Shown here piece after piece: positions 1 to 8,046 of a stretch of DNA of 39,114 nucleotides. The notes below the pieces were generated by a model. It made no database searches. It was not told the origin of the DNA and saw only the letters and a program-made list of their open reading frames with translations. This stretch comes from JADHLJ01 sp038118725 (GTDB taxonomy: Bacteria > Pseudomonadota > Alphaproteobacteria > Thalassobaculales > Thalassobaculaceae): NCBI GenBank assembly GCA_038118725.1, contig JAYOIK010000051.1, positions 1 through 39,114 on the forward strand, written 5' to 3'. Each line of letters begins with the position of its first letter. Positions within the stretch are counted from its first letter, which is position 1. The position numbers and the translations under genes were made by a program.

Positions 1-2
1 GC

Positions 3-185
3 GTAAACCAGATGGTCATCTGGGAAATCCGGGCTAAGATCGAGAGGCACTCGGATTTTGCTGAGGTAGACTTGACCGCGATCGCGCGGCGACAGTCGGA
101 GTTGGCATTGGTGGAGAACACGGAAAGTCCGTTGGCGCGTCGCGTTGAAGTCTTTTATTGCATAGAAAAAAAGTCCGCTGACTAA
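3..185 (+). CDS. C-terminal fragment of an unidentified protein
   Basis: An open frame enters from the left edge and gives 60 residues before a TAA at 183-185, so only the C-terminus is present. The visible part is charged, has no membrane segment and ends in LARRVEVFYCIEKKSAD. A short run with two arginines before VEVFY faintly recalls the tail of OmpA-like domains, but the match is far too short to assign. It ends 17 bp before the stop codon of the SDR gene on the other strand, so the two genes converge. I do not recognise the family. The coding call rests on the uninterrupted frame and protein-like composition. Confidence 0.5.
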   Translation, partial: VNQMVIWEIRAKIERHSDFAEVDLTAIARRQSELALVENTESPLARRVEVFYCIEKKSAD

Positions 186-202
186 TCCGCTTCATCCACC
201 AC

Positions 203-1003
203 CTACCCCGCTCGCGCGGACATCCCGCCGTCCAGAATGATTTCCGTGCCGGTGACCCAGCGTGCTTCATCGGAGGCGAGATAGACCGCGGCGTTCGCGG
301 TGTCGCGGCCGTCGCCCATGAAGCCGAGGGGGATGCGCGCGAGGCGCTGTTCGAGAAGTTTCTCGACATCCCCGCCGGCCCGTTGACCGGCGAGCCGGGC
401 CTCGACCATGGGGGTGTGCAGCTGGCCGGGCACGATGCTGTTCACCCGAATGCGCTTGGCGGCGTATTGCATGGCGACGACCTTGGAAAGCTGGATCACC
501 CCGGCCTTGGTCGCGGCATAGGCCACCTGGGCCGAGCCGGTCCAGCGGATGCCCGAGGTCGAGGCCAAGTTCACGATCGCGCCGCCGCCTTGTGCCTCCA
601 TGAGGGGGAGGACGTGCTTGCAGGTCAGGAACACGCTCTTCAGGTTGCTGTCGACCTGGGAGTCCCAGACCTCCTCGGAAAGCTCCACTGGGCCTCCTGC
701 GGCCGAGCCGCCGACATTGTTGACCAGGGTATCGACGCGCCCGTACTTGGCGATACAGGCATCCACCATCGTCTTGACCGAGGCGCTGTCCGTGACGTCG
801 CAGATATGGGTCGGCAGTTCCATGCCCAACTCGGCGGTGCGCTCGACGGTCTCTTCCAGCGCCGTTTTGGAGCGGTCGACGGCGAAGACCTTGGCGCCCT
901 CCTCGACAAAACGGTAGGTGATCGAGCGGCCATTGCCCCAACCCGGCCCAACGCAGCCGGCCCCCGTGACGATCGCGATCTTGTCTTGCAGGCGTTTACT
1001 CAT
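203..1003 (-). CDS. SDR family NAD(P)-dependent oxidoreductase
   Basis: A 266-residue classical short-chain dehydrogenase/reductase, probably cytosolic, oxidising an alcohol or reducing a ketone with NAD(P). The Rossmann motif TGAGCVGPGWGNG (13-25) carries the extended glycine-rich loop of one SDR subfamily. NNVGG follows at 95-99. The catalytic residues are Ser near 148, Tyr162 and Lys166 in YAATK. The C-terminal TGTEIILDGG is the usual end of FabG-like SDRs. Start: ATG preceded by AAGGAA. It lies 70 bp downstream of leuD on the same strand and is probably the last gene of the leuC-leuD-SDR operon, so its substrate may be linked to the hydroxyacid handled by LeuCD. The substrate cannot be read from sequence. 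Confidence 0.92.
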   Translation of the reverse strand: MSKRLQDKIAIVTGAGCVGPGWGNGRSITYRFVEEGAKVFAVDRSKTALEETVERTAELGMELPTHICDVTDSASVKTMVDACIAKYGRVDTLVNNVGGSAAGGPVELSEEVWDSQVDSNLKSVFLTCKHVLPLMEAQGGGAIVNLASTSGIRWTGSAQVAYAATKAGVIQLSKVVAMQYAAKRIRVNSIVPGQLHTPMVEARLAGQRAGGDVEKLLEQRLARIPLGFMGDGRDTANAAVYLASDEARWVTGTEIILDGGMSARAG

Positions 1004-1073
1004 GGGGGAATTCCTTGTTTCCTAGGGATTGTCGAGGAGTGTTACGGCATGAAGTCGGTGATGAGCAGTGCCA

Positions 1074-1700
1074 TCAACTCGCCCAGCCATGTTTCGCGGC
1101 ATAGCGCGTTCTGAAGGCTTCGATTTCGTCCCCGTGAACCAAGGTCAGGCCGACATCGTCCAGTCCGTTGAGTAGGCGATGCTTGTCAAAGGCATCGATC
1201 GTGAAGTCATAGCGGGTCTGGTCGGGACCGGTCAGGCTCTGGGTTTCCAGATCCACGGCGATCTCCGCGCCGGGGCTTTCGCGAAGCTGCCGGCGTAGGG
1301 TGGCGCAATCCTCGGATGAGAGCTGGATCGGCAGCACGCCGTTCTTGATGCAGTTATTGTAGTGGATATCACCGAAACTCGGCGCGATCACCGACCGCAC
1401 GCCGTTCGCGGTCAGGGCCGCGACCGCGTTCTCGCGCGACGAGCCGCAACCCCAGTTGATGTCGGCGACGAAAATCCGGCCCTCGCGATAGGGCGCGCGG
1501 TTGAAGACAAAGTCCTTCTCGCTCCCGTCGGCGTTGAAACGCAGGTCGTGCAAGAGAATCCGGTGGTAGTCGGGGTCGGCCGAATTCTTGCGCAGGAACC
1601 GGCCCGGAATAATCTGGTCGGTGTCGCAATTCGCGATATCGATGGGCACCGCCACCGAGGCGAAGGTGGTGAACGGCTCGAGTTTCGATTTCCCGCTCAT
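1074..1700 (-). CDS. leuD: 3-isopropylmalate dehydratase small subunit family (LeuD)
   Basis: The 208-residue small (swivel) subunit of an aconitase-family hydro-lyase; with LeuC it isomerises 2-isopropylmalate to 3-isopropylmalate in leucine synthesis. Family landmarks are DTDQIIPGRFL near 30, the WGCGSSRE loop, SFGDIHYNNCIKNGVLPI and the C-terminal FDKHRLLNGLDDVGLTL. The start is the ATG at 1698-1700, giving normal LeuD length; a longer in-frame extension is possible but would run back through leuC. ATG overlaps the leuC stop by 4 bp (ATGA), so translation is probably coupled. No leuB is nearby; the next gene is an SDR. A paralogous dehydratase acting on another hydroxyacid is therefore possible. 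Confidence 0.9.
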   Translation of the reverse strand: MSGKSKLEPFTTFASVAVPIDIANCDTDQIIPGRFLRKNSADPDYHRILLHDLRFNADGSEKDFVFNRAPYREGRIFVADINWGCGSSRENAVAALTANGVRSVIAPSFGDIHYNNCIKNGVLPIQLSSEDCATLRRQLRESPGAEIAVDLETQSLTGPDQTRYDFTIDAFDKHRLLNGLDDVGLTLVHGDEIEAFRTRYAAKHGWAS

Positions 1701-3106
1701 GGCCGGTCCTCCTTCATCAATTCGCGGACATCCGCCAGGTGTCCGGTGACGGCGGCCGCGGCGGCCATCGCCGGGCTCAGCAGATGGGTCCGGCTGCCCG
1801 GGCCCTGGCGGCCCCGAAAGTTTCGATTGCTGGTCGATGCCGCGCGTTCCCCCGGCGCCAGCATGTCGCCGTTGAGCGCGATACACATCGAACATCCGGG
1901 CTCACGCCATTCCATGCCTGCCTCGATGAAGATCGCGTCGAGCCCTTCGGCTTCCGCCTGTTTCTTTACCAGGCCGGAGCCGGGCACCACCAGGGTGCGG
2001 GTTTTGGCCTTGCGTCCCTTGACGACGGCGGCGGCGGCGCGCATATCCTCGATACGGCTATTGGTGCAGGCGCCGATGAAGACCGTGTCGATCTTGATCT
2101 CCGAAAGCGCCATGCCCGGCCTCAGCTCCATGTAATCGAGCGAGGCTCGCATGTCCGCTTGTACCAGAGGGTCGCTCTCCTCCGCCGGATCGGGAACCGC
2201 CTCGGTGATCGGGAGCGCCCATTGCGGGCTATTGCCCCAGGTGACCATCGGCGCGATCGCGTCACCGTCCAAGGTGATCTCCCGGTCGTACACCGCGTCG
2301 TCGTCGGAGCGAAGTTCGCGCCAATAGGCCTCGGCTTGGGTCCATTTCTCGCCCGTCGGCGCGAAAGGGCGCCCCTTGCAGTAGGCGATGGTCTCGTCGT
2401 CCGGCGCGATCAGGCCGAAGCGGGCACCGGCTTCGATCGTCATGTTGCACAAGGTCATGCGGCCTTCCATCGACATGCCGTCGATCGCCGACCCCGCGTA
2501 TTCGATCGCGTAGCCGGTCCCGCCGGCGGCCCCGATGGCGCGGATCACGGCGAGGATCACGTCCTTGCCGCTGACGCCGAAACCGAGGGTGCCGGTCACC
2601 GTTATCCGCATCGTCTTGGGCTTGCGCTGCCACAGGGTTTGCGTCGCCAGCACGTGCTGCACTTCGGTCGCGCCGATGCCAAAGGCGATGCATCCGAGCG
2701 CGCCATGGGTGGAGGTGTGGGAGTCGCCGCAAACCAGGGTGATGCCGGGCAGGGTGATGCCCTGCTCGGGGCCGACAACATGCACGATGCCGTGCCGGTC
2801 GTCGGTCATGCCGAAATGATGGAACTTGTGCTCCTCCGCCGCCCGCTCAAGGCCGGCGACGGTGTCGCGCATTTCGCCTTCGGGAATATCGTCGACGGTC
2901 TTGGCGGTCGTGGGAACGCTATGATCGGGCACGCCGAAGAGTTTGTCCGGTTCCTTTACGCTAAACCCCTGAGCCTTGATCATGGGGAAGAGCCGGTGAT
3001 GCATGTCATGGGTGAGGTGGCGATCGATATAGAGCAGGACATTGCCGTCCTCGCGCTCGTGGATGACATGCTCGTCCCAAATTTTATGGAAAAGCGTCTT
3101 GGCCAT
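1697..3106 (-). CDS. leuC: 3-isopropylmalate dehydratase large subunit family (LeuC)
   Basis: A 469-residue aconitase-superfamily large subunit carrying the 4Fe-4S cluster. Likely cluster cysteines are C347 in GACTNSRIED and C405/C408 in EPGCSMC. CGDSHTSTHGA near 126-136 and STSNRNFRGRQG near the C-terminus are family signatures. Length is normal. Residues about 31-66 (LTHDMHHRLFPMIKAQGF, then GVPDHSVPTT) depart from the canonical segment, which normally contains SPQAF; this suggests a divergent paralogue. Start ATG at 3104-3106 with AAGGGA upstream. First gene of the leuC-leuD-SDR operon, divergent from a small gene and a zinc dehydrogenase. The enzyme class is certain; the isopropylmalate substrate is only likely. 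Confidence 0.88.
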   Translation of the reverse strand: MAKTLFHKIWDEHVIHEREDGNVLLYIDRHLTHDMHHRLFPMIKAQGFSVKEPDKLFGVPDHSVPTTAKTVDDIPEGEMRDTVAGLERAAEEHKFHHFGMTDDRHGIVHVVGPEQGITLPGITLVCGDSHTSTHGALGCIAFGIGATEVQHVLATQTLWQRKPKTMRITVTGTLGFGVSGKDVILAVIRAIGAAGGTGYAIEYAGSAIDGMSMEGRMTLCNMTIEAGARFGLIAPDDETIAYCKGRPFAPTGEKWTQAEAYWRELRSDDDAVYDREITLDGDAIAPMVTWGNSPQWALPITEAVPDPAEESDPLVQADMRASLDYMELRPGMALSEIKIDTVFIGACTNSRIEDMRAAAAVVKGRKAKTRTLVVPGSGLVKKQAEAEGLDAIFIEAGMEWREPGCSMCIALNGDMLAPGERAASTSNRNFRGRQGPGSRTHLLSPAMAAAAAVTGHLADVRELMKEDRP

Positions 3107-3182
3107 GAATGGATCCCTTCACCCACTAAATCGGGACGTTTGAACTCCTATTATAGCGGCGCGCAACACGGTTCATACGAGA

Positions 3183-3350
3183 ATGCAAAGCCGTCCGATC
3201 GAATCCCTGGACTTGATCCAGGGCCTCCATCAGCGTGACCAGACCCTGGCTTTCGACAGGGATTGGGTGAAAAGCGAAACCAACCTTTACAAGGTCATGC
3301 GCGGTCTGGGACAGTTCCAGCGAAACCGCGAGGGAGACTTTATCCGATGA
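3183..3350 (+). CDS. Small 55-residue protein overlapping the dehydrogenase start
   Basis: A frame from ATG 3183 to TGA 3348-3350 encodes 55 residues. Its stop overlaps the start of the next gene as ATGA, the usual sign of translational coupling. The sequence is soluble and charged (for example LAFDRDWVKSETNLYKV, then GQFQRNREGDFIR) and codon choice matches neighbouring genes. The frame opens only at a TGA at 3141-3143, and ATG 3183 is the only good start. The ribosome site (GAGA directly before ATG) is poor, which lowers confidence. It contains the palindrome CCCTGG-N7-CCAGGG at 3205-3223. I do not recognise a family; it may be a small partner or leader of the dehydrogenase. Confidence 0.5.
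   Translation: MQSRPIESLDLIQGLHQRDQTLAFDRDWVKSETNLYKVMRGLGQFQRNREGDFIR
3205..3223. repeat. Palindrome CCCTGG-N7-CCAGGG
   Basis: A perfect 6-bp inverted repeat with a 7-nt spacer. It resembles REP-type hairpins with a GATCAAG-like centre that are scattered through many alphaproteobacterial genomes. Here it lies inside the proposed 55-codon gene, so it could be chance coding sequence, a REP-derived insertion or a regulatory hairpin. Copy number elsewhere in the genome would decide. Confidence 0.4.
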
Positions 3351-4438
3351 AAGCCGCCGTCCTATATGAGCCGAATACACCGCTGGTGATCGAGGAGATC
3401 AGTGTCCGCAAGCCTCAGGCGCGCGAGGTGATGATCCGCACCGCCGTCGCCGGGTTGTGTCACTCGGACCTGCATTTCATCGAAGGTCTTTACCCGCATC
3501 CGTTGCCGGTGGTGCTGGGCCATGAATCGGCGGGCATCGTCGAGCAAGTCGGCTCCGAGGTTACCTATGTGAAACCCGGCGATCATGTGATTACCTGCCT
3601 CTCGGTGTTCTGCGGGATCTGCGAGAACTGCACCACGGGCCGGCCGATGATCTGCGCCAATACCGACGTCAAGCTGCCGCCGGGCCAGGCCAAGCGCCTG
3701 GAATGGGAAAAACCGGAACAATTGCACACCGGCTTCAATCTTTCCTCCTTCGCCGAGCAGATGCTGGTGCATGAGAACGCCATCGTGAAGATTCGCGAGG
3801 ATATGCCGTTTGATCGCGCGGCCCTGATCGGCTGCGGGGTGATCACCGGCTTCGGCGCGGCGGTCAACACCGCCGGCGTCAAGATGGGCGAGACAGTCGC
3901 GGTCGTCGGCTGCGGCGGTGTCGGCATGGCCGCGATCAATGGGGCCTATATCGCGGGGGCGGGCCGGATCATCGCGGTCGACACCAATCCGGTAAAGCTG
4001 CAATTGGCGACGAAGCTCGGCGCGACCGATCTTGTGAATCCGAATGACGGTGACCCCGTCGAGCAGATCATGGAGCTCACCAAGGGCGGCGTGCACCACG
4101 CGATCGAGTGCATGGGGGCCAAGAAGACCGCCGAGCAGTGTTTCGAGATGTTGGCGATGGGTGGCACCGCGACCATTGTGGGCATGGTGCCGTTTGGCGA
4201 AAAGATAGAACTGCACGGCTTCGACTTTCTGCGTGAACGCAAGATCCAGGGCTCAGCCATGGGTTCGAATCGTTTCCGAGTGGATATGCCGCGATTGATC
4301 GAGCTCTACATGCAGGGTCGGCTGCATTTGGATGACTGGGTGTCCGATACGATCAAGTTGGAGCAGATCAACGAGGGCTTCGCCAATATGAAGGCCGGAA
4401 AGGTCATCCGCTCGGTGATCGACTTTGGCGTTGCTTGA
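3347..4438 (+). CDS. Zinc-dependent alcohol dehydrogenase (MDR superfamily)
   Basis: A 363-residue medium-chain dehydrogenase/reductase, NAD-dependent and cytosolic. Catalytic zinc ligands are C38 (GLCHSD) and H59-E60 (GHESAG). A structural-zinc lobe is present with C89, C92, C95 and C103. The Rossmann motif is VVGCGGVGMAAI, and VDTNPVKLQLA follows. Overall it resembles class III-type alcohol/formaldehyde dehydrogenases, but no glutathione-specific residues can be claimed. ATG 3347 overlaps the stop of the upstream small gene (ATGA) with GAGGGAG 10 nt before. The end overlaps the GAF gene by 14 bp. This suggests one unit of small protein, dehydrogenase, GAF protein and GGT-like enzyme. The substrate is unknown. 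Confidence 0.92.
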   Translation: MKAAVLYEPNTPLVIEEISVRKPQAREVMIRTAVAGLCHSDLHFIEGLYPHPLPVVLGHESAGIVEQVGSEVTYVKPGDHVITCLSVFCGICENCTTGRPMICANTDVKLPPGQAKRLEWEKPEQLHTGFNLSSFAEQMLVHENAIVKIREDMPFDRAALIGCGVITGFGAAVNTAGVKMGETVAVVGCGGVGMAAINGAYIAGAGRIIAVDTNPVKLQLATKLGATDLVNPNDGDPVEQIMELTKGGVHHAIECMGAKKTAEQCFEMLAMGGTATIVGMVPFGEKIELHGFDFLRERKIQGSAMGSNRFRVDMPRLIELYMQGRLHLDDWVSDTIKLEQINEGFANMKAGKVIRSVIDFGVA

Positions 4439-4904
4439 GGCAGCCAGGACCCTAGCCGAGGCGGTGGCGACACGGGACGAGGCGGACGCGGTCTGGCGGG
4501 TGGCCGACAGGGCGCTCGCGGAGGTGATCGGTCACCGGCTGTTCACCATCCTGATCCACGACGCCGCTTCGGGAACCGTCACGCGGTGTTATTCGAGCCG
4601 GCCCGACGATTACCCGGTCGAGGGTTCCAAACACATGGGGCCGACGCCGTGGGGTGATTTGCTTCTGACCCAGGGCAAGCCGTTTATCGGCAACGACGCG
4701 GCGGCGATCCGCTGGGCGTTTCCGGATCATGAACAAATAATCGCGATGGGATTGAGCTCCGCGATCAACCTTCCGGTGCGGTTGCCGGGGCGGACGCTTG
4801 GAACCTTCAATCTGTTGCACGAGGCCGGTCATTATCGCGAAGAGCATCTGGAAATCGGCGCGGTTCTGGCGGCGATCGTCGCGCCGTTGATGCTCAAGGT
4901 CTAG
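4425..4904 (+). CDS. GAF-domain protein
   Basis: A 159-residue single GAF-like domain. A predicted N-terminal helix is followed by FTILIHDAASGTVTRCYSS, then PWGDLLLTQGKPFIG, GLSSAINLPVR and LGTFNLLHEAGHY, the usual strand pattern of small-molecule-binding GAF folds. No kinase, cyclase or DNA-binding part is attached, so it may bind a metabolite and act on a partner, or be catalytic. The start is uncertain: TTG 4425 gives the full first helix and overlaps the dehydrogenase stop by 14 bp; GTG 4464 with GAGG upstream is an alternative. It sits 10 bp before the GGT-like gene, so co-expression is likely. Confidence 0.75.
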   Translation: MALLEAARTLAEAVATRDEADAVWRVADRALAEVIGHRLFTILIHDAASGTVTRCYSSRPDDYPVEGSKHMGPTPWGDLLLTQGKPFIGNDAAAIRWAFPDHEQIIAMGLSSAINLPVRLPGRTLGTFNLLHEAGHYREEHLEIGAVLAAIVAPLMLKV

Positions 4905-4914
4905 CTGGAGATAA

Positions 4915-6525
4915 ATGATGAAGGGGATGGTTGTTTGCCCGCAGCCCCGCGCGGCGGATGTCGGCGCCGAGGTTCTGGAGAAGGGCGGCAACGCGTTTGA
5001 CGCGGCGATCGCGACAGCTTTCGCGCAGATGGTCGTCGACCCCTTCATGTGCGGTATCGGTGGCATGGGAACGCTCCAGTATTTCGATACAAGGGGCGCC
5101 GGTCACGGGATGATCGACTTCCATAACCGGGCGGGATCCAAGGTGGTTTCCGGGATGTGGGAAAAGGATCTGGCGGGCCGCTCCGAGGTCAGCGGCTACA
5201 CCTTGTTCGAGGATTACCGAAGCGAGCTCGGCTATGGCGCGATCATGACGCCGGGCACGGTCGTCGGTTTCGCCGAGACCCATCGCCGGCTGGCCACTTG
5301 GGAGTGGAAGGATCTTCTGGCGCCGGCCTCGCGTCTGGCGCGGGACGGCTATCCGCTCGCGGCTCATGTGCGTGACTTCTGGGCCCGGCCGCTGGGGCCG
5401 GGAATTCCAGACGGGATCACGCGCTTGAAGGCGAGCAAGGCCTGCGCCGACATCTACTTGCGGGCGGGTGACAAGCTACCGGATGTCGGAGAGATCATTC
5501 GCAATCCGGACATGGCCGATACGATCGATACTCTCGCGCGAGAAGGGGCCGAGAGCATCCAAGGCGGTTCCCTGGCGTCCCGGATCGTCGAGGATATGGC
5601 GGCGAATGGCGGCTTCGTCACGGCCGAGGATCTGGCGGAATATCGACCCCGCGCCGGCGCGCCGGTCTTCGGGCGATATCGTGGCTACACCGTTGCCTCG
5701 AACCCGCCGCCGGGCAGCGGGGCGATCCTTATACAAATGCTCCAGATTCTCGAGCATTTCGATCTCCGGGCACTCGGACATGGCACGGCGGAAAGCTTGC
5801 ACTTGATCGCCTCGGCGATGGACTACGCGCATCACGACCGCGACCAGTATCTCGCCGACCCGGATTTCACGCCGGTGGACGTGGAGTTCCTGATTTCCGC
5901 CGATCGCGCCGCCCAACACGCCGCCGCGATCCGTGATGCCGCGCCGCCGCCGCGAACGCCCGCGTCCCCGCCGTCCTGTACAACCCATCTTTCGGTTCGC
6001 GACGAGGACGGCAACGCGGTCTCGGTCACCCATACGCTTGGAACCGGAAGCGGCGTGGTCACGCCGGGTTTGGGTTTTGTCTACAACAACTCCATGAAAC
6101 TGGCCGACCCGATCCCGGGCAGGGCGAATTCGATGATGCCGGGCAAGGCGCGGACCACGGGGATGGTGCCGACCATGCTGCTGAAGGATGGTGAACCCGT
6201 GGTTGTTGTCGGCGCGCTGGGCGGCAGCGTGATCATCTCGGCGGTTTTGCAGACAATCCTCAATATCGTGGACTACCGGATGTCGCCGGTCGAGGCGGTA
6301 ACGGTGCCGCGCATTCACTCCGAAGGCTCCGGGGTTCTCGTCGAGGCGCGTGTGGAGGCCTCCGAGGTCGCCAAGCTAAAAGCGATGGGCCACGCGGTTA
6401 CGCAATCCTCATACAGCTTTGATCCGATCATGGCCCGTGCCCATGTCATCTCCCGAGACGATCGGGGCTGGCGCGGTGGCGCGGATCCGAGAAGCGGCGG
6501 CGGGATCGCCATCGCCAGGCGTTAG
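4915..6525 (+). CDS. Gamma-glutamyltransferase family protein
   Basis: A 536-residue Ntn-hydrolase of the GGT family, which self-cleaves into two subunits and removes or transfers gamma-glutamyl or related acyl groups. The predicted nucleophile is the first Thr of TTHLSV at about 356, followed by DEDGNAVSVTHTL. NNSMKLAD and the glycine loop GALGGSVI match the small subunit. The N-terminal LEKGGNAFDAAIAT and GIGGMG match the large one. No signal peptide is seen, unlike the periplasmic GGT of E. coli, so it probably acts in the cytosol on a different gamma-glutamyl or amide substrate. Tandem ATGs at 4915 and 4918 follow CTGGAG. It ends 3 bp from the convergent patatin gene. Confidence 0.88.
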   Translation: MMKGMVVCPQPRAADVGAEVLEKGGNAFDAAIATAFAQMVVDPFMCGIGGMGTLQYFDTRGAGHGMIDFHNRAGSKVVSGMWEKDLAGRSEVSGYTLFEDYRSELGYGAIMTPGTVVGFAETHRRLATWEWKDLLAPASRLARDGYPLAAHVRDFWARPLGPGIPDGITRLKASKACADIYLRAGDKLPDVGEIIRNPDMADTIDTLAREGAESIQGGSLASRIVEDMAANGGFVTAEDLAEYRPRAGAPVFGRYRGYTVASNPPPGSGAILIQMLQILEHFDLRALGHGTAESLHLIASAMDYAHHDRDQYLADPDFTPVDVEFLISADRAAQHAAAIRDAAPPPRTPASPPSCTTHLSVRDEDGNAVSVTHTLGTGSGVVTPGLGFVYNNSMKLADPIPGRANSMMPGKARTTGMVPTMLLKDGEPVVVVGALGGSVIISAVLQTILNIVDYRMSPVEAVTVPRIHSEGSGVLVEARVEASEVAKLKAMGHAVTQSSYSFDPIMARAHVISRDDRGWRGGADPRSGGGIAIARR

Positions 6526-6528
6526 AGA

Positions 6529-8010
6529 TTATTCAAGGCATTTGCGAAGCGCCTTGAAGGTGTCGGTATTGTCCAACAGGGCGCCCGCGAATGCGCGGAC
6601 CTTGTCGACCTGATCCCGTTCCAGGACGAAGGATGTCGGCAGCGACAGATACCAATCGCGATCATGGCCGAGATACTCCTCGCCATCCTCGATCTGATCG
6701 AAGCCGACGACGATCGGGTAGAGGTCGAGGGGTTGCAGGCCCGCCGTTGGAAGCTCTTTCGGAACGGGCGCGCAGGGTGTGTAGGCGTCGCGGGCATTGT
6801 TGTAGAGGTGGCGCCGGTCCTTTCGCCAATCGTTGAAGGTTTTTTGCAAGAGCTCCACGGTATCAAAGGAATAGTTGTCCATCGGGACGATCGCGATCGT
6901 GTTCAGCACGGTGAACAGGCCAGGAGGGCTCGATTCCTTGTCGTAGGAAATCGTCGGAGCGTTCTTGGCGTTCACGAGAATAACCACGACTTTTTGAACC
7001 CGAGGCCGACCGTCCGTTCCTCTCTGATTGATCATTCTTGGCAGGCTCAGGGGCGTGTCATTCGACTGAATCGCCGCGAGTGGGCCTCGGAAGCCGATAT
7101 TGTCCGCTATCCCGCCATCCAATAGGTGAATGTAGGGATGCTCCTCAAAATCGCGGTAGCTCTCGACGAGTCTGGCTCGGTTGTTGCGCCGAGGATTATT
7201 GCCGAAGGCTTGATCCTTTTTCACGGTTTTGATCCAGGTCGGCGTGGGCCACTCGCAGCGGTTCGCCCAATTGTTGATCTGTAGCGGGGTAAACGCGACC
7301 GGAAAGTTCGAGGACGCCGCGACCGAACGCCCGACCTGAAAGGGGTCAAGCGTTGAGCAGAGGACGTCGAACTGATCCTGCGTGAAGGTAAAACCGGCGC
7401 CCTGGGACATGTTTGTCGCGTTGATCATGAGGAAGGGGCGGCCCTGGGCGCCGAGATCGGCGAAGGTTTTTTGCTCGAAGATGGCATCGTTGTAATACTC
7501 GGCCACCAGATCGATCCGTCCGAAAGTGGATGATGTGAGCCTGGCGAGATTGACCGGATTGATAAGCTGCTTCAGCAGTTCGGCCTGGATATCCTTGTAG
7601 AGAAACTTATCGAGAAACCCGTTCTCCTCGTCGAACAGCCGGTCACGGAATAGACCATAGTAAGCGGCGGTGAAGCTGCCTCCCGATACCGAGGAGATGA
7701 CGTCGACCTCGTCCAGAAGGCTTTTACTTTTGCCTTCCCAGGTGATCCTGGTATCGCGAAGTTTCTCCATAACGCCATGGGAAAGCGCCGCGGCCCGCGT
7801 ACCACCGCCGGAAAAGGCCAGGATAACGAACAAGCTCTCGGAATTGCCTCCAGCCTCAAGGGCGTGAAAGCGGTATCCGGTTTGCTCGTTTAACGTTTCG
7901 AGGGGCTGATTCTCTGGGTATTCGGCGCAGGCGGAAACGGTTGCCGTCGCGACCATGGCGATCATCGCCACCCTGGCATCGCGAGAGAGTTGTCGAACGA
8001 GGCGTATCAT
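6529..8010 (-). CDS. Patatin-like phospholipase, predicted lipoprotein
   Basis: A 493-residue patatin-fold acyl hydrolase. The N-terminus has basic residues, a hydrophobic stretch and lipobox VSAC with Cys28, so it is probably a membrane-anchored periplasmic lipoprotein. The oxyanion loop is FSGGGTRAAALS (66-77). The nucleophile is Ser109 in ISSVSGGSF, where the first Gly of GxSxG is replaced by Ser. The catalytic Asp is in DGGIADN. Length and layout fit bacterial lipoprotein patatins rather than the short plant type. ATG 8010 is preferred over upstream TTG 8025 because it gives a compact signal peptide and has GGGAA upstream. It follows the 71-residue gene by 36 bp. The lipid substrate is unknown. 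Confidence 0.88.
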   Translation of the reverse strand: MIRLVRQLSRDARVAMIAMVATATVSACAEYPENQPLETLNEQTGYRFHALEAGGNSESLFVILAFSGGGTRAAALSHGVMEKLRDTRITWEGKSKSLLDEVDVISSVSGGSFTAAYYGLFRDRLFDEENGFLDKFLYKDIQAELLKQLINPVNLARLTSSTFGRIDLVAEYYNDAIFEQKTFADLGAQGRPFLMINATNMSQGAGFTFTQDQFDVLCSTLDPFQVGRSVAASSNFPVAFTPLQINNWANRCEWPTPTWIKTVKKDQAFGNNPRRNNRARLVESYRDFEEHPYIHLLDGGIADNIGFRGPLAAIQSNDTPLSLPRMINQRGTDGRPRVQKVVVILVNAKNAPTISYDKESSPPGLFTVLNTIAIVPMDNYSFDTVELLQKTFNDWRKDRRHLYNNARDAYTPCAPVPKELPTAGLQPLDLYPIVVGFDQIEDGEEYLGHDRDWYLSLPTSFVLERDQVDKVRAFAGALLDNTDTFKALRKCLE

Positions 8011-8046
8011 TTCCCAAATTCCCAAAACGTGATGGCTGTCGGGCTT

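Noticed and set aside
383..1114. Long plus-strand frame opposite the SDR gene
   Set aside because: It mirrors the SDR coding strand, has biased composition and no family signature. The SDR on the minus strand has complete motifs.
1739..3238. A 499-codon plus-strand frame across leuC
   Set aside because: Arg/His/Gly-rich mirror of a high-GC gene; LeuC on the other strand has cluster cysteines and normal length.
3126..3380. An 84-codon minus-strand frame in the leuC-dehydrogenase spacer
   Set aside because: It covers the dehydrogenase start and the better-supported plus-strand small gene, and has no ribosome site or neighbour coupling.
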